From Trichopria drosophilae (taxonomy: Eukaryota; Arthropoda; Insecta; Hymenoptera; Diapriidae): 64,000 nucleotides of DNA. This document shows positions 12,801 through 23,630 of this stretch, piece by piece. The notes beneath the pieces are model-generated. The model was not told where the DNA came from. It did no database searches and saw only the letters and a program-made list of their open reading frames with translations. Position numbers and translations under genes: made by a program. Each line of letters starts with the position of its first letter. Position 1 is the stretch's first letter. The stretch is from contig CM059587.1 in NCBI GenBank assembly GCA_030407085.1, positions 82,039,001-82,103,000 of the forward strand. Reading direction: 5' to 3'.

Positions 12801-15800
12801 TAAGTAAAAGTAGAGAAAAAATCTGATACTTTCACTTAAATTACATGCGCAATACTCCATGAACTAAAGCATAAAACATTATGAAAGGGATCATTTATTT
12901 TGTAGTGCTTCTGGGTCCAAGCACTGCAGTTTAGACTCATTTTGGTAGATTCTCAACAGATGGAAACAAATATTAATACATACACTCTAAAATGATTGCA
13001 CTCAATTGCGGAGTCCAAGAGAGAGTAATCGGTAAATTTCACTCTCTCGGAGTCGCATTCGCTCCTTTAGAGTATTTCATACTATAGGTTTGAATCCTTT
13101 ACCGGTGTAGTTATATGCTGCAAGGAAGACTGGTTACTACGTGGCCGGCCGACAAACATGTTTTGCGTCAACTCGCTATAACTTATTCAATTCTGAGAAT
13201 TTTGAAACGAATAAAAAAAGAAATTGTTCGTTAGAGTTTTTTGCATCTAATGAAGAATGAACAAATTATATATCTGAATAAACAATGAAGTTTTTCAGGG
13301 CCTCGAAGCACATGACGTGTTGTTCATCGGCTGCCACCAACTTTAAATATTCATTACTTTTTGACTATTAGACCAATAAAAATAAAACTTTCCAGAAAAT
13401 TTGTTCATACCTTTATGAACAACTTTCTCGCTGACACTTTTCGGATACTCGAAATTTGCTCGATAAACGAAGAGCCAGAAGGTATATATTGCATTTGCAT
13501 AGAAACAAATTAATAACTTTATTGTTTATTGAGATATATAAATTATTACTTCACCATTAGATGCGGAAATCTCTAACGAACAATTTCTTTTTTTATTCGT
13601 TCCAAAACCTTCAAAATTGGCTATGTTATAGCGAGTTGAAAAAAAAAGGCGACCGCGTAGTAACTAGTCCTGTCTATACGGCATTCAGCCGCCTTTCTCT
13701 TTTTCCGTATTTATTGACACCATTGGAGTATATTTTCACTCCAAAGAACTCAAATGTAGTCGAACCCGGCCTACCCCATTTTCGACTCCTTTGTAGTGAA
13801 ATTTGACTCCAATAATTTTAGTGTGTAATATATAGTATATTCATGAAGCTTGGTGCTGGGAAAAACTATTTTCTTTCCTTTTCTGGAGTATTTATCACGC
13901 ATATTCATTCCGCAGCTGTTTTCACCATATCCTTTTTTCCTTGACTGTTTATTCCTAGAACCATCGGTATAAAATCTTGTTGTATCATATAAAATATGAC
14001 CTCTTTATTGTCTAAACAGGCGCTGAATAGGGTTGCCCAGAAAATCAGGGCCCACAAATCCATGCGTTCCCATTTAAGGCAACTATTAAAGGAGTGGGAA
14101 TTGGTTCATCGTCTTTTTTCAAACGCAGTTAGAAATTCGGATGAGGTGGTGCGTATTCATTTCAAATATTCATATTATTAGCTCAGTAATACATCACAAT
14201 TTGGACAAAAAATACTGATTTGTTCTGAAACTGCATGAACATGCTTATTTTTTGGGTACCATTTTAAACATACAAAAAGTCCCTAGCTGGCTTCAGAAGG
14301 CGTTCAGAAAGGTCGAAAAAATTGATATTTCTCGTATAACTTGAGGAATATCGATTTTACGTGAATTTATGAATTTATCAAATTTTAACTAATATCATTA
14401 TGAACCATTTTGATTTTTATTTTTGTCTCTACGACCAATAGAAGCTAAGATATAATGTTTTTAAACATAGGTTATTTGAGAACGCAACGAAAAAAAAGTT
14501 TTTGTCAAAATACAAAAATGGTCTTTGTGATCGAAATATGATGTTGGAAAAAGTTGTAGGTGATGTAATTACGAAAAAATCTCGCTTTCAATTTTCATCT
14601 ATGGTGAGATTTGAACGAAAAATCTTTTTTTTTCTATTATTATTTTATGTCGACCTTTCTGAACCCATATGGGACTAAATCGCGTCAGGACCTACAGTTT
14701 ATGAAGGTGGAATCCGAGCTTTGGCGTTATAAGACACTTATAAAGAAATACAGAGGTGTCCCGACGACAGACGGCAGAGGTCGGAGAAAAATCTTTTATA
14801 TTGAATTTTTGCATTTGACTTTTTGATAATAACTCTATAGTCGATTTTTCGACCTTTCCGAACGTCTCCTTACGTACACGTGGGGGCTTTTAGTATGTTC
14901 AGTTGTACCCTAAACTAAGCCTGTTCACACAACTTTAGAAGAAACAATATTTTTTTAATATATTTCATCGAATTAAATATAAAGTTGATATACTGGGCTA
15001 TATATCAGTAAACAAATTAATAAATTATGTAAATAAATACATTGAGCTGTAGATTTCTATAAGAATAATGTGAAAAAGTATGAACGCGAGAACTGCACAT
15101 TATTTATTTCATCCTCTGGTCAGCATTACATACGTTAGGCTATTTCAACTATATCTTTGAACATATTTTCTAATAATATTTATATATTTTAGCACATACC
15201 ATCTTGGCAGACATGGGTGGAAGGATTGATTATTAAATATGCCCGCCTCAAAAAAGATTGCTTGCAAATTAATGGCAAGATAGATAAAGAATGGCATGTA
15301 AGTTGGTGCAATGCACATAGAAATGTACATTTTCACTATATTTCGGGGAAAAATTACATCAAAAAACAACGATCTCTTGTGATCTAGAAAATTAGATGTT
15401 TATATTATAGCAAAATAACACTTACGCTTCCTATTCCTGGAAACTTAGTAGATAGATATCTACAGTCAGTGATATTTATCCACATTTCCATCATTCTGGT
15501 TAAATCAACAAGGATTCGTACTTTCGCTCGGCATTGTTTGTGAATTTTACTAATAATGGAAATTATTAGACTAAAAATAACAGCAGTAACGAAATTTTGA
15601 ACTCGCGAACTATCGAACGTTCAACTTAAAAATCTCATAAAATCAAAACGGTTACAAATACATTGTAGATACTACATGAGAACCTTTGATTGTGCCTTTT
15701 TTTAACTTGTGGCTTTATTGTGAATAGATGGTTATTTTGATATTCGTGTCTTTCCTAATTGTCATCCAGTTCTGCTCTTTTTTTTCCAATCTTTCAGAGG

Positions 15801-16518
15801 ACGATGCATTAAACGTTGACAAATATTGTTCAGAACAAATAATAGTCATATAAGAAACACGTTAAGGTTAGCATAGCGAACCTATTTTTCTTCTCCATTC
15901 GCCAATAAAAACAGTAGGGTGCACAATTACCTTCCGTTTTTGCTTTGTAAGCTTTTCGCGAGCAAGAGAATGCGGACAACTCCTCATTATTTCAACTTTA
16001 TTGCTTCTGAATTATATGACTGTCATGCATTTTTGATTGATTTTCAATGATCTCCAACTATTTTCATGTCAATGTACATATCAATATCCGACCGATTGTT
16101 TACCGAATATAAATTAAATATCAAGTTAAAATAAGGGATGGTAATCTCCAAATAATTACGGCTATGTTGAATTTACCTCGAAACAAAAATTCAAATATTT
16201 TCCTATACTCGAGGTATGTTCGCCTTTGAGTTTGTTATACTCCCAACAACCCACGTGTCCCACTATGGGTAGGTAATTACAGAAACGGTTCTTTATATCA
16301 TGTAGCTGATTGAAAAATTCGTTGAACATTTTTGGGAGATTTTCGAAATGTATTCCTTCTCTAATGTTACAATAAGGATTTTCTAAGCGTTTAGTACACC
16401 CTTTTTGAGACAATTGAATAATACTAAGCTTTGCTATTTTATTTTTCAGGATAAAGTAGTAGAGACTTTGAAAGAGGGACAAAAGTTGGGTCTCACAGTG
16501 GATTTTGAGAGGATTTAA
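3891..16518 (+). CDS. Unrecognised 578-aa secreted, furin-site, coiled-coil protein (13 exons)
   Basis: Coding exons, all with GT-AG introns and matching phases, are 3891-3954, 5252-5319, 5810-5930, 6410-6529, 6694-6800, 6865-6964, 7065-7105, 7215-7771, 11619-11763, 12556-12669, 14020-14145, 15193-15297 and 16450-16518. They total 1737 nt. Exon 1 encodes a signal peptide (MRLQVTILALLSFRA). Residues 22-119 look like a propeptide ending in RVRR (116-119), a furin consensus. Two short Cys pairs follow different exon starts (YECAGLC; DECSKKC). There are more than ten N-X-S/T sites, including NLT, NFT, NGT, NMT and NES. Residues ~252-282 form a heptad-like coil, and the C-terminal third is basic and helical. 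No family is recognised. The role is unknown, with secretion or glandular use inferred only from the signal and cleavage sites. The donor of exon 11 could be 3 nt later (14149). The exon 10 donor (GTACGA) is weak, and read-through there stops at 12676. Introns are swollen by transposons. Confidence 0.75.
4522..4770. mobile_element. MITE with GTCGA-rich inverted ends
   Basis: The left end CCCTATCGACCCCGGGTCGA and the right end (reverse complement) CCCTGTCGGCCCGGGTCGAC are inverted repeats of about 28 bp. Inside, GGTCGATTTT-type words recur in both orientations (4578-4625 and 4690-4755). The element lies in intron 1 of the secreted-protein gene. No coding capacity is present, and the superfamily is not assigned because no clear target duplication is visible. 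Just downstream, 4776-4830 resembles the end of the foldback element at 33234-33478 (GAAGGTGACCCA..GTATAAA). Confidence 0.65.
5409..5743. mobile_element. Pogo/Tigger-like MITE, word AATATTTGC (family H)
   Basis: The element is flanked by TA and reads CAGTAGTCCCCTCAATATTT at the left. The right end carries GGCAAATATT followed by a run of 14 G and TCATTGTA. The word AATATTTGC occurs four times within the first 80 bp and twice, inverted, near the right end. The core contains GACGCATGCGCG. It is inserted in intron 2 of the secreted-protein gene, about 90 bp after the exon. Confidence 0.75.
8210..8705 (-). pseudogene. Ty3/gypsy integrase remnant
   Basis: Read on the minus strand, this segment keeps fragments typical of insect gypsy integrases in the right order. 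First come the zinc-region/core start (PGMYR..EQWVK), a PAG-type linker and an EPWSM-like block. Then come EFVLVIEDLFTRW from the catalytic core, a deletion, and RQVRYYDKHH followed by a GD(K)IL block. Last is the chromodomain-side motif WHVKDLKP. Many stops and frameshifts are present, so it is dead. It lies in intron 8 (7772-11618) of the secreted-protein gene, in antisense. LTRs were not found. Confidence 0.7.
8857..9884. mobile_element. Decayed foldback with CACGGAGA-type ends
   Basis: The right end reads ACGGTAATTTTTCAGGAAAT followed by TTCTTCTCCGTGTA. The left end carries the inverse in shortened form (TACGGAAATGTCCTGAAAAA, then TTACCGTGCTG). Inner arms also match (GTAAAATTTACA at 8919 and 9692 in opposite sense). 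It therefore belongs with the CACGGAGA elements at 31977, 33234 and 57481. The interior encodes nothing recognisable. It is located in intron 8 of the secreted-protein gene. Confidence 0.6.
8978..9065 (+). repeat. Short tandem repeat, ~25-bp unit, ~3.5 copies
   Basis: The unit CACAGTAAAAATTCCTGTGC recurs with variation (CAGCAAAAATTCCTGTGCCA, CAGTAGAATTTCCTGGGTCA, TAGTAAAAATTTTTGGCTCA). It lies inside the foldback element at 8857-9884. Confidence 0.7.
10175..11361 (-). pseudogene. LINE reverse-transcriptase remnant (copy 2)
   Basis: The minus-strand reading frames 10819-11361 and 10506-10808 are two halves of one reverse-transcriptase region, separated by a frameshift. Visible motifs are the YADD catalytic box (LLYADDLQIM), LGLTINPSKTKAIILGS, and a C-terminal RLLNSCIRFIFNLRRD..SPYS..LGWLP-like stretch. 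An equivalent of GVPQGS.LGPLLF is present but frameshifted near 11300-11345. The element is truncated 5' and shows a TATTTATTTATTTA-like 3' tail near 10175. It is related to the longer copy at 17674-19256. It lies in antisense in intron 8 of the secreted-protein gene. Confidence 0.8.
12384..12443. repeat. 60-nt near-perfect hairpin
   Basis: The arms AATAACGTAACATATGT and (reverse complement) AATAACGTAACATACGT continue inward through TTAGGGAA/TTCCCTT with only a few mismatches and a loop of about 6 nt. It lies in intron 9 of the secreted-protein gene. It is the size of a microRNA precursor, but could equally be a tiny MITE remnant. Confidence 0.6.
12981..13827. mobile_element. TA-flanked 847-bp MITE with long arms
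   Basis: The ends TACACTCTAAAATGATTG and (reverse complement) TACACACTAAAATTATTG define inverted arms of about 300 bp. Inside, CGAACAATTTCTTTTTTTAT, CGCTATAAC and ACTACGCGG are repeated in opposite sense, and GGAGTC/GACTCC words are reiterated near both ends. The unique centre is ~13300-13500. It lies in intron 10 of the secreted-protein gene. Short reading frames inside it are not genes. Confidence 0.75.
14290..14880. mobile_element. Probable MITE with GTTCAGAAAGGTCGA inverted ends
   Basis: CGTTCAGAAAGGTCGAAAAA at 14301 is matched in inverse at 14849-14872 (TCGACCTTTCCGAACG), and another inverse copy (CGACCTTTCTGAAC) lies at 14650. The outer boundaries are uncertain. It lies in intron 11 of the secreted-protein gene. 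Confidence 0.5.
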
Positions 16519-16870
16519 AGTATAAACCAGTATGCAAACAAATACTTGTAACTAATATCTGATAAAATAGATAACATAAATACTTTCATAAATATGTTTG
16601 TTATTTAGATGACCTTATTTTAACTTACACATAAATTTAACCAACTTATTAATTGGTTCTCCCAGCCAACAAATTCCAACCAATTCACAGTTGGTTTTCT
16701 TCGCCAACTCGTTTTTTCCTATTCTAAACCATGTTGATGTTGATAACGTTTATTAGGCACTGGTCAATTTGGACCGTGTGCCACCAAAAATAAGTACAAA
16801 AAAAAAGTTACAGCATATTGAAACTTAAACTAAACTAAGTATACTTAAACAAGTTAAAACTAAACTAGGG
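16519..16870. other. 3' flank of the secreted-protein gene
   Basis: No canonical AATAAA follows the stop closely. The sequence is AT-rich, with two AATTGGTT-type inverted words (16630-16700). Nothing else is identified. Confidence 0.35.
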
Positions 16871-17416
16871 ACCCAATAAGCACAGATTTTGAAAAAAGAA
16901 TACTTTATGACTTCTCGAAAGTCCGCATAAAATTATATTTATAGTGCATAAGACGTAATAAAAAAGAATTCTTTTATAACAAATTTGAGTTACCGACCGA
17001 GTTTCTCGCAAGCGCACGAGTCTTGGGTAAGTTTGTATATAAGGAACCTTAAAAAGTACTATATAACAGTACAACACACGCGGCATGTGTTAAATATATG
17101 AAGGTACATAGTGTGTGCACTGTTACATCTGGATAATACACGTATCTCGCTCTCTCTCAAAATTAATTCCATAATTATTATTATACTTATTCAGAAAAGA
17201 ATTCTTTATGAACACTTAGTTATGGTTTGTGAAGAACATTTTTACAAAATGAGTTTAAAAAAGCATTCGTATCTAACTCTTAATTTAATAACTATGGCGG
17301 ACATTCGTTATTTTTTAAAGCATTCACAAAGAATTTTTCTAGAATTCTTATTTCATAAAAGCATTCAAGAAGTATTCTTTTTGAATATATCAAAATTTCT
17401 TTTTGCTTATTGGGGA
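16871..17416. mobile_element. MITE with CCCAATAAGCA ends
   Basis: The left end ACCCAATAAGCACAGATTTT and the right end (reverse complement) CCCCAATAAGCAAAAAGAAA continue into AAAGAATACTT in both arms. Between them, AAGAATTCTTT-like palindromic words recur at least five times. No protein is supported. Confidence 0.6.
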
Positions 17417-17673
17417 GTTATCTTACTGCCTGAGCTATTTACTTCGGTATGAGAACCTAGAAACTAATGTACTAATGCTACGTATGCGCAATGTTTAGCT
17501 ATAACGAAATCTAAATTTAAATTGTGAATAAAGCTTTTACAAAAAAAAAAAATATAAAAATATCGCAATCGTACGCATAATCTCGCGACAAGTCACGCTC
17601 GGAAACGCAAACGCAAGAAACTATGCCATTTTATTAATGGTTTACTGCGTAATCCGCAAATGTTAGCAAGTTT

Positions 17674-19256
17674 TTAACCTTGATTTCGCCGCAAATACAA
17701 AATTAATGCATTCCTAAATGCCGCTGCGGAAGTTGTGTTTCGAATCGTCGGAGGAAGACTGTTCCAAAGGGTAATGGCAGAAATCCAGAATGAATTCTTG
17801 TAATACTCAGTACGACAAATCGGGAGTTGAAAAGTCGAATTAGTGAAACGAGGAGAATGACGTCGCGAATAGGGCAAAGGTACAAATAAGCTGTGAAGAT
17901 ATGCAGGTTGCGAGGTCGACAGAATTTGGTAGGTCAAAGTTGCCAAAAAATAATTTAGCCGATCCTCATGCGACAACCAGTTTGCTTTAAGCCAGAAGGG
18001 TGTGAGGCTTTGATCCCTGCGGAGTTGATAGACGAATCTCATGGCGCTGTTAAGAAGTCTACGCAATTTTGTATGCAAGTAGCCTGATGCATCTTTAAAC
18101 ACCAAACATGCATAGTCCATGTGTGGCAAGACGAGGGCGTTGACCAACAAGAGTTTGAGACGAGGGGGGAGCATTGAAACCCTGAAACGTAAGCGATGTA
18201 ATACGAAATGTACCCTGGAGCTAATAGAAGCCACGTGCCGATTCCATGTCAGATCAGAGGCAAGAAAGACGCCTAAATCCTTGACCTCATCGACGTATGG
18301 TACCGCGAAGCCATTAACGAGTATAGGGGGAACAGCCATAGTTTTTAAGACAGCGAGGTTTTGCCTGGAACCAAATATAATGGCCTTGGTCTTCTTCGTG
18401 TTGAGCGTGAATCCACATTCTTGCGTCCATTCGAAAAATGACTTAACGTCACTATTCAGATTTGCTATTGTTTCATTAATACGACTCACCGGAGATGTTA
18501 AATAAAACTGCGTATCATCCGCGAACACTACAGCTGTGTTCTGGCAATGGTAAAGTCGCGAGAACAATGCGTTGAATACGATAATAAATAGAATGGGACC
18601 GAGGCTTGTACCCTGCGGAACCCCTGATGTAGTAGTGACTATCTGTGCCAGCGAATCATCCAATCCACGAATGGTTTGTGATCGACCACTAAGATAAGAA
18701 TGCATCCAATTAATAGCTATGTCATCAAATCCAATCCGGCGTAGACAGGTTAGAATGAGTGGATGATTGAGAGTGTCGAAAGCTTTAGAGATGTCAGTAA
18801 CGCCGTCTGCGTACTATGAAATCGTCTGAATCCGCATTGCCGTGGATGGAGTAGATTATTAGACTCTAAAAAGTCAACGAGTTTCTTAGTTACTAAGGCA
18901 TCCAACAATTTAGCGATGTGGGGCGGGTTAGCCACTGGACGTGTATCACTAGGTGTTAAAGGGTTGCCGATTTTATTGAGCGGGATGATATATGATAACT
19001 TCCATAAGGGTAGATAAACCCCTGTGGACAAGGATATGTTGAAAATGGCAGTTAATGGCGGTACAATGGTTGGCAAGATTTTATGCAGATGACGCAGTTG
19101 CAAACCATCTGGACTGAGCTCTTTTGATTTGGAGAACGAGGCAGTGATACTTTTTAGTACTTCGTCAGTTCGCAACGTTGGTAACGAAAAAGTTGCTGAT
19201 GTCACATCACGATTGATTCCCAGAATCTGCATCAGTTGCACATTAGTACAAACCAT
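17674..19256 (-). pseudogene. 5'-truncated LINE reverse transcriptase
   Basis: Two minus-strand frames (18750-19256, then 17674-18705) encode successive parts of a non-LTR retrotransposon ORF2. The first has the RT palm start (LSPDGLQLRHLHKI, LSYIIPLNKIGNP, DTRPVANPP, QCGFRRFHSTQTALL). The second has SGVPQGTSLGPILF, the catalytic FADD box, GFTLNTKKTKAIIFGS and the C-terminal thumb region to a stop (YYKNSFWISAITLWNSLP). A frameshift and stop near 18706-18830 break the ORF. The endonuclease domain is absent, as in 5'-truncated insertions. A CR1/Jockey-type clade seems likely, but clade placement needs a tree. It is less decayed than copy 2 at 10175-11361. Confidence 0.88.
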
Positions 19257-19404
19257 CTATGTTATCTACATACTTTCAATATTAAATAACTATCCAGGTA
19301 GTAACTTGAGTTCACATAGGGTGCATAATGAAACTTATAAATGCATGTAAGTGCTGTATGTGTCGTCCAACCAGGAAACGAGCGTAACTCTCATACGATA
19401 CATG

Positions 19405-19683
19405 TACATTAGTCCCCGCCCTAAGTTATATCGCCCAAAGTCACGTGTCTATCCTAAGTTATGCGTTTACCTTCCTCAAAGTTATATCAGTCTCTTCCCC
19501 TCCTTCCCTCACCACATTGTCTCGCTGAGCCGTACTCGCTTCTCGATATCCCCACACAGAAGCACTCATTGCACGTTTATAAACATATTTACGGAAGTGG
19601 GGATAGTGAGGAGCTAAAACTTTGGACAAACTTTCGCCATTTTGAAAGAACCGATGGTATAACTTATGACGGGAAGTACTCTA
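19405..19683. mobile_element. Pogo/Tigger-like MITE, word CTAAGTTATA (family A, copy 1)
   Basis: TA-flanked. The left end is CATTAGTCCCCGCCCTAAGT (one change from CAGTAGTCCCC), and the right end is GTATAACTTATGACGGGAAG. Words of the type CCTAAGTTATA/CAAAGTTATA recur four times in the left 90 bp. CGCCATTTTGAAA sits near the right end. It is 279 bp, the same length as copy 2 (35535-35813). Confidence 0.8.
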
Positions 19684-20041
19684 CGAGTGTTGCTTTATTG
19701 AGGAATTTGCACATGCGCAAACTACTAACATTCTGTTGCACAGACTCAACCCATCGCCTTAGTGGTTAGCTGCCAAGAAACTATTAGCTGATAGTTACAA
19801 GTATCAAAAAATACAATAGAACAAGATTCAGAAAACATATAGAGCATTCCTTTAACTTTGTATGGTGCAAAATCTATATAATGGTGCAAAAACCATACAA
19901 AGTTAAATTTAGGGCGAGGTCTTTTTACACGAGATTAGCAATATTTCTTTCTTTTTAAAGTTTTGGCGGAAGTATTGAATGAAATTGTAGGCCCTCAACA
20001 TTTCAAAACGTAAATATTTAGGTATTTAGCTACTTTTTTTC

Positions 20042-20545
20042 TTAACCCTTTGAAGCATACATTTTTCTTTACGCTGAAAATAGCTGAAATTTGTTACCCG
20101 GAAGTATTCGGAGTCGCTGATTACGACTCTGGACGCAGATCTTCAAAATTTAAAATGGCGGATCCAATATGGCCGACTAATATCGAGGGTGAATCTGACT
20201 TGTTTTTACATTTCGGTAGGCCATTTTGGATCCGCCATTTTGAATTTTGAAAATCGGTGACCCCGAAAATCCCGAGTACCCAGTCTCGTCATATTTGAGT
20301 GACGTTTTCTTCTCTACATATATTTTCCATAAAAAATCTACCATTTTTACACTTTGTTTAATTTTTTTAAACAATATAACATGATAATTAATTAAAAATA
20401 TTGATTTATTTACGTTTCCTAACATGTTCTTGAAGTAAGGCAGCAGAAAATTGGAGCGAAATTTATTAATAATTACCTTAAATATGTAAATAATGAATTA
20501 CAAAAAAGGGTAGCACATATGCTACACCATGCTTCAAAGAGTTAA
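20042..20545. mobile_element. TTAA-flanked (piggyBac-like) MITE
   Basis: TTAA at both edges is followed by CCCTTTGAAGCATAC at the left and, in reverse complement, CTCTTTGAAGCATGG at the right. The interior holds an inverted pair of GGCGGATCCAATATGGCC and GGCCATTTTGGATCCGCC (20157-20235). No transposase is encoded. The four-base TTAA target is characteristic of the piggyBac superfamily. Confidence 0.7.
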
Positions 20546-20619
20546 TAAATGTCATTTGTACGGAGCTCTATATGTTTTATGAACCGCGTTCTATATTATT
20601 TTTCGGCAGGGTTTGGTAA

Positions 20620-20945
20620 TGAAAGTTTAAGATTCGTAATGAGCGACCACGAAAACCCCGAGCAACAAATTTCAAGCATATCCGATTGATTTTCAATTTT
20701 ATGTCTCCATACTGGATCCGTAATTTTTATTTTGAAAATCTAAGGTCGGATTCGTAATTAGCGATCACGAAGCACTGGTGTAACAAGTTGCAAGCAAATC
20801 CGATCAATTTTCAATTTTTTGGCCGTCTTATTAGATTTGTCATTTCGAATTTTCAAAATCTAAAGTCGGATTCAAAACCGATTTAAAAAAAACTCTCGAG
20901 TACCTAATTTCAGTTTAATCCAGTAACTTTTCGTATTTTTATCCG
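20620..20945 (+). repeat. ~130-bp dispersed/tandem repeat units
   Basis: At least two and a half units share GATTCGTAATnAGCGA(C/T)CACGAA, AAGCAAATCCGATnnATTTT, TTGAAAATCTAAnGTCGGAT. Related stretches occur in the elements at 20042, 22116 and 50205-50225. They look like fragments of a common insect repeat with gATTCGTAAT..GCGACC as its signature. Confidence 0.6.
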
Positions 20946-20980
20946 CCATTTTGAGTTTGTACGAACCGACAAACTATCGA

Positions 20981-21828
20981 TATCCCTGCAAAAAATGTTA
21001 AGTAGGATTCTTATGAGAATCTCATGAGAAATTGAAACAAGTGCCTTATAGTTATCGTAAATATACATTCGAACCTCCGTTTTCCAATATGGTCGGGACA
21101 AGGCGAGGCATTTAAATTTCCATTAACGAATACTTGAGGAGAACATATCGGTACAGTAGTCCTCCCCTTAAGGTTACTCCCCTTAAGGTTTATTCTTCTC
21201 GTAAGGTTTAAAACTTTCTTCCCTTATGTTTTATTTTTCCCCTCACGGCCTCTCCCACCACCAGACATTTTGTTACCGCCTGTGAACCAACCGCAGGCGC
21301 GCGGCGTGCAGTCGAGCACGAAAAACTCTGGTAGTGGGGGTCAGGGGAAAGTAAACCTTAAAAGGGAAGAAGCCGCCATCGTGAAAGCTAAAATTTAAAC
21401 CTTAAGGGGAGGACTACTGTACCCCACATCCCCACCTCTAAAATAGGGAGACCAGTGGAAGAGAAAGTATTCGACAACGGAGGCGACTGAATATTCGATA
21501 ACGGACATTCGAATGTATATACATCTATTAGTCATACAAGTATCGTACGGAATATGTAAAGTTTTATTACATGAAAGAAAATAATAGTAGCATAGTAGCA
21601 TAGTTTTATGAGCATACAATCATGAATATATTGAGTTAAAAGTTTATGGAAATTACATAAAAATCTCATCACAATCAGGTCAATTTTCATACAAATCGCA
21701 AATATTGTCGAATAGTGTTTCCGTAACCGCGCGAGTACTATACGACATTTACATGAAATTTACAAGGTACTTGTTTCAAATGCTCATGTGATTCTCATGA
21801 GAATCCTACCTAACTTTCCGCAGGGATA
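20981..21828. mobile_element. TA-flanked MITE with CCCTGC ends, hosting a nested insertion
   Basis: The outer inverted repeats are TATCCCTGCAAAAAATGTTA and (reverse complement) TATCCCTGCGGAAAGTTA. Both continue into GTAGGATTCT.ATGAGAATC and GAAACAAGTRCCTT. Another, unrelated MITE (21152-21421) is inserted inside, so this element is the older one. Confidence 0.75.
21152..21421. mobile_element. Pogo/Tigger-like MITE, word CTTAAGGTT (family E)
   Basis: The element has perfect TA edges, with CAGTAGTCCTCCCCTTAAGG at the left and CCTTAAGGGGAGGACTACTG at the right. CTTAAGGTT/GTAAGGTTTA words recur four times at the left and twice inverted at the right. The core is GC-rich (CAGGCGCGCGGCGTGC), and GAAGCCGCCATC lies near the right end. 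The crisp ends suggest recent activity. Confidence 0.85.
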
Positions 21829-22002
21829 ACTTGTAGCCACCATATTGAATTTTGTAACTATGCATGAGCGACCCAAAAAATCTACATATATACCAAATTT
21901 TATAAAAATTCATTCAAAATTATGGAAGTTATTTAACGATGTACATGATACATTACCAGTTGTGGGACATTTTTTGTACACATTATGATACATTACCAGT
22001 GT

Positions 22003-22107
22003 CCTGTAAACACGGAAAGTAACAGTTATGTAATATTTACGTAATGGTTACATTGTTACATAAATGTTACATAATTGTTACATAACTGTTACTTTTGTGT
22101 TTGCAGG
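22003..22107. mobile_element. 105-bp palindromic mini-element
   Basis: CCTGTAAACACGGAAAGTAACAGTTATGT pairs with (reverse complement of the right end) CCTGCAAACACAAAAGTAACAGTTATGT; only pieces of ≤20 nt are exact. GTTACATAA.. words recur in the centre. It is a snapback element with essentially no loop. Confidence 0.65.
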
Positions 22108-22115
22108 GGGAGTGG

Positions 22116-22887
22116 TTAACCTTTACGCTGCGGGGAAATTCTAGTACAAATTGACCTGTTAGGAAATGCAAAAATTATAGATAAAATTACTGGATATCTC
22201 AGGTAGAGTTCCTGACCTGACTGCTGGTCGATATATCAACCAGTCTCGGAGGCAACAGAATGGGCAATGCAAAAAATTTTACAAAGATAAAAATGCATTT
22301 GATTCACTTGAAAATCGTTACTCGGTTTTTGGGGACGCTGATTCCGAATCCAATATCAGTTTTTTTAAATTCAAAATGGCGGATCCAATATGGCGGATGA
22401 CTTTTTCAAAAAATGATACAATTCGCTTGAAAATTGTTAATCGGGGGTCTTTTGGGTCGCTGTTTTTGAAAAACTGACATCAAATCTGTAATCAGCTACT
22501 CCGAAAACATCCTGGTACAAGTTTCAAGTGAATCCGATAAAATTTTGAGTTTTTACCGCTTTCGCCTACTTCATGGCCCTCTGTGTTATGAAAAAAATGT
22601 GACCTTGAAAATAAACATATTTTCAAGATCAAAAATGACAGTACTTTTTTTCAATATTTTTTTCTTATTCAGTTTATCAAAATACGTAGGAAAGCACTCT
22701 GAAACGCTCGCTTCTACTAGAAATTAAATTCGACCTTGGAATACCGATTTTGAAGGTCAAAATTGTTTAGAAGAATTGGAAAACTATTTTTTAAGTATTT
22801 AAACATCAAATTATGTCTAAAAACATTAAATATTTTGTGCTTCTTAACTGGTCGATATATCGACCATCCCCGAAGCTAAAAGGTTAA
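22116..22887. mobile_element. TTAA-flanked (piggyBac-like) 770-bp element
   Basis: The left edge is TTAACCTTTACGCTGCGGGG, and the right edge (reverse complement) is TTAACCTTTTAGCTTCGGGG. A subterminal GGTCGATATATCRACC palindrome occurs near both ends (22226 and 22851). The interior carries ATGGCGGATCCAATATGGCG and ATTCGCTTGAAAATnGTTA repeats. No transposase is encoded. Confidence 0.75.
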
Positions 22888-23630
22888 TATATATTTTCCC
22901 GCAAAAACTTGATTTCGTGTTTCCATCTTCAAAACAAAACCAAACGTGTCACCAGCCCTCCCAAAACAAGAATAAGAATTATACAAAAAAAGTACGGAAG
23001 AGACATAAATCACCATAAACGCTGACAAAGATAGGAAGATTTTCCTTTTTAAATCGTATGAATCTGGCGCCATCGCGCTGCGTTCAACTGTACTACACAG
23101 CAATGGGGAAAACCGATATAAACCAATCGGAGGGTGCCTAAATGAAAAAGGCACCCTCTGATTGGTTCATATCGGTTATCCCCACATTGCTGTACCTTAT
23201 GTATTTCTGGTAATATCTTCGAACAAGCGGAACATACTCAACGAAATACAATTTGAATTTGTCGTATTCATCTCGAAAATCAAAAATACCCAAAAAATAC
23301 CCAATACCTATATATGTAATATAAATTTCCTTTCCATTTCCTGCTCCCTGGAATGAAGTGATAGCCGTCGTCGTCGAAAGGTAAATAACGTTTTTTGAAA
23401 AATCGTTTTTTAATATCTGCACCGCTTTTGCAGCATCTCATTTTAAAATGTCCACCAGCGCCGTGTAATCACAACTATCAATCGAATACACTATACATTA
23501 ATAAGCAGCTATGTTACAGTTAACTTTGTGACATCTTTTGCCTCTTATTCTTTACTTTCTATTTTTATCAACCCCCTTCTTGGTTAAATTTATGAAAATG
23601 GGAATTTTATTTGTCAATCGATTTTAGGTC

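Noticed and set aside
18119..18505. 128-codon plus-strand frame
   Set aside because: It is the antisense shadow of the LINE reverse transcriptase.
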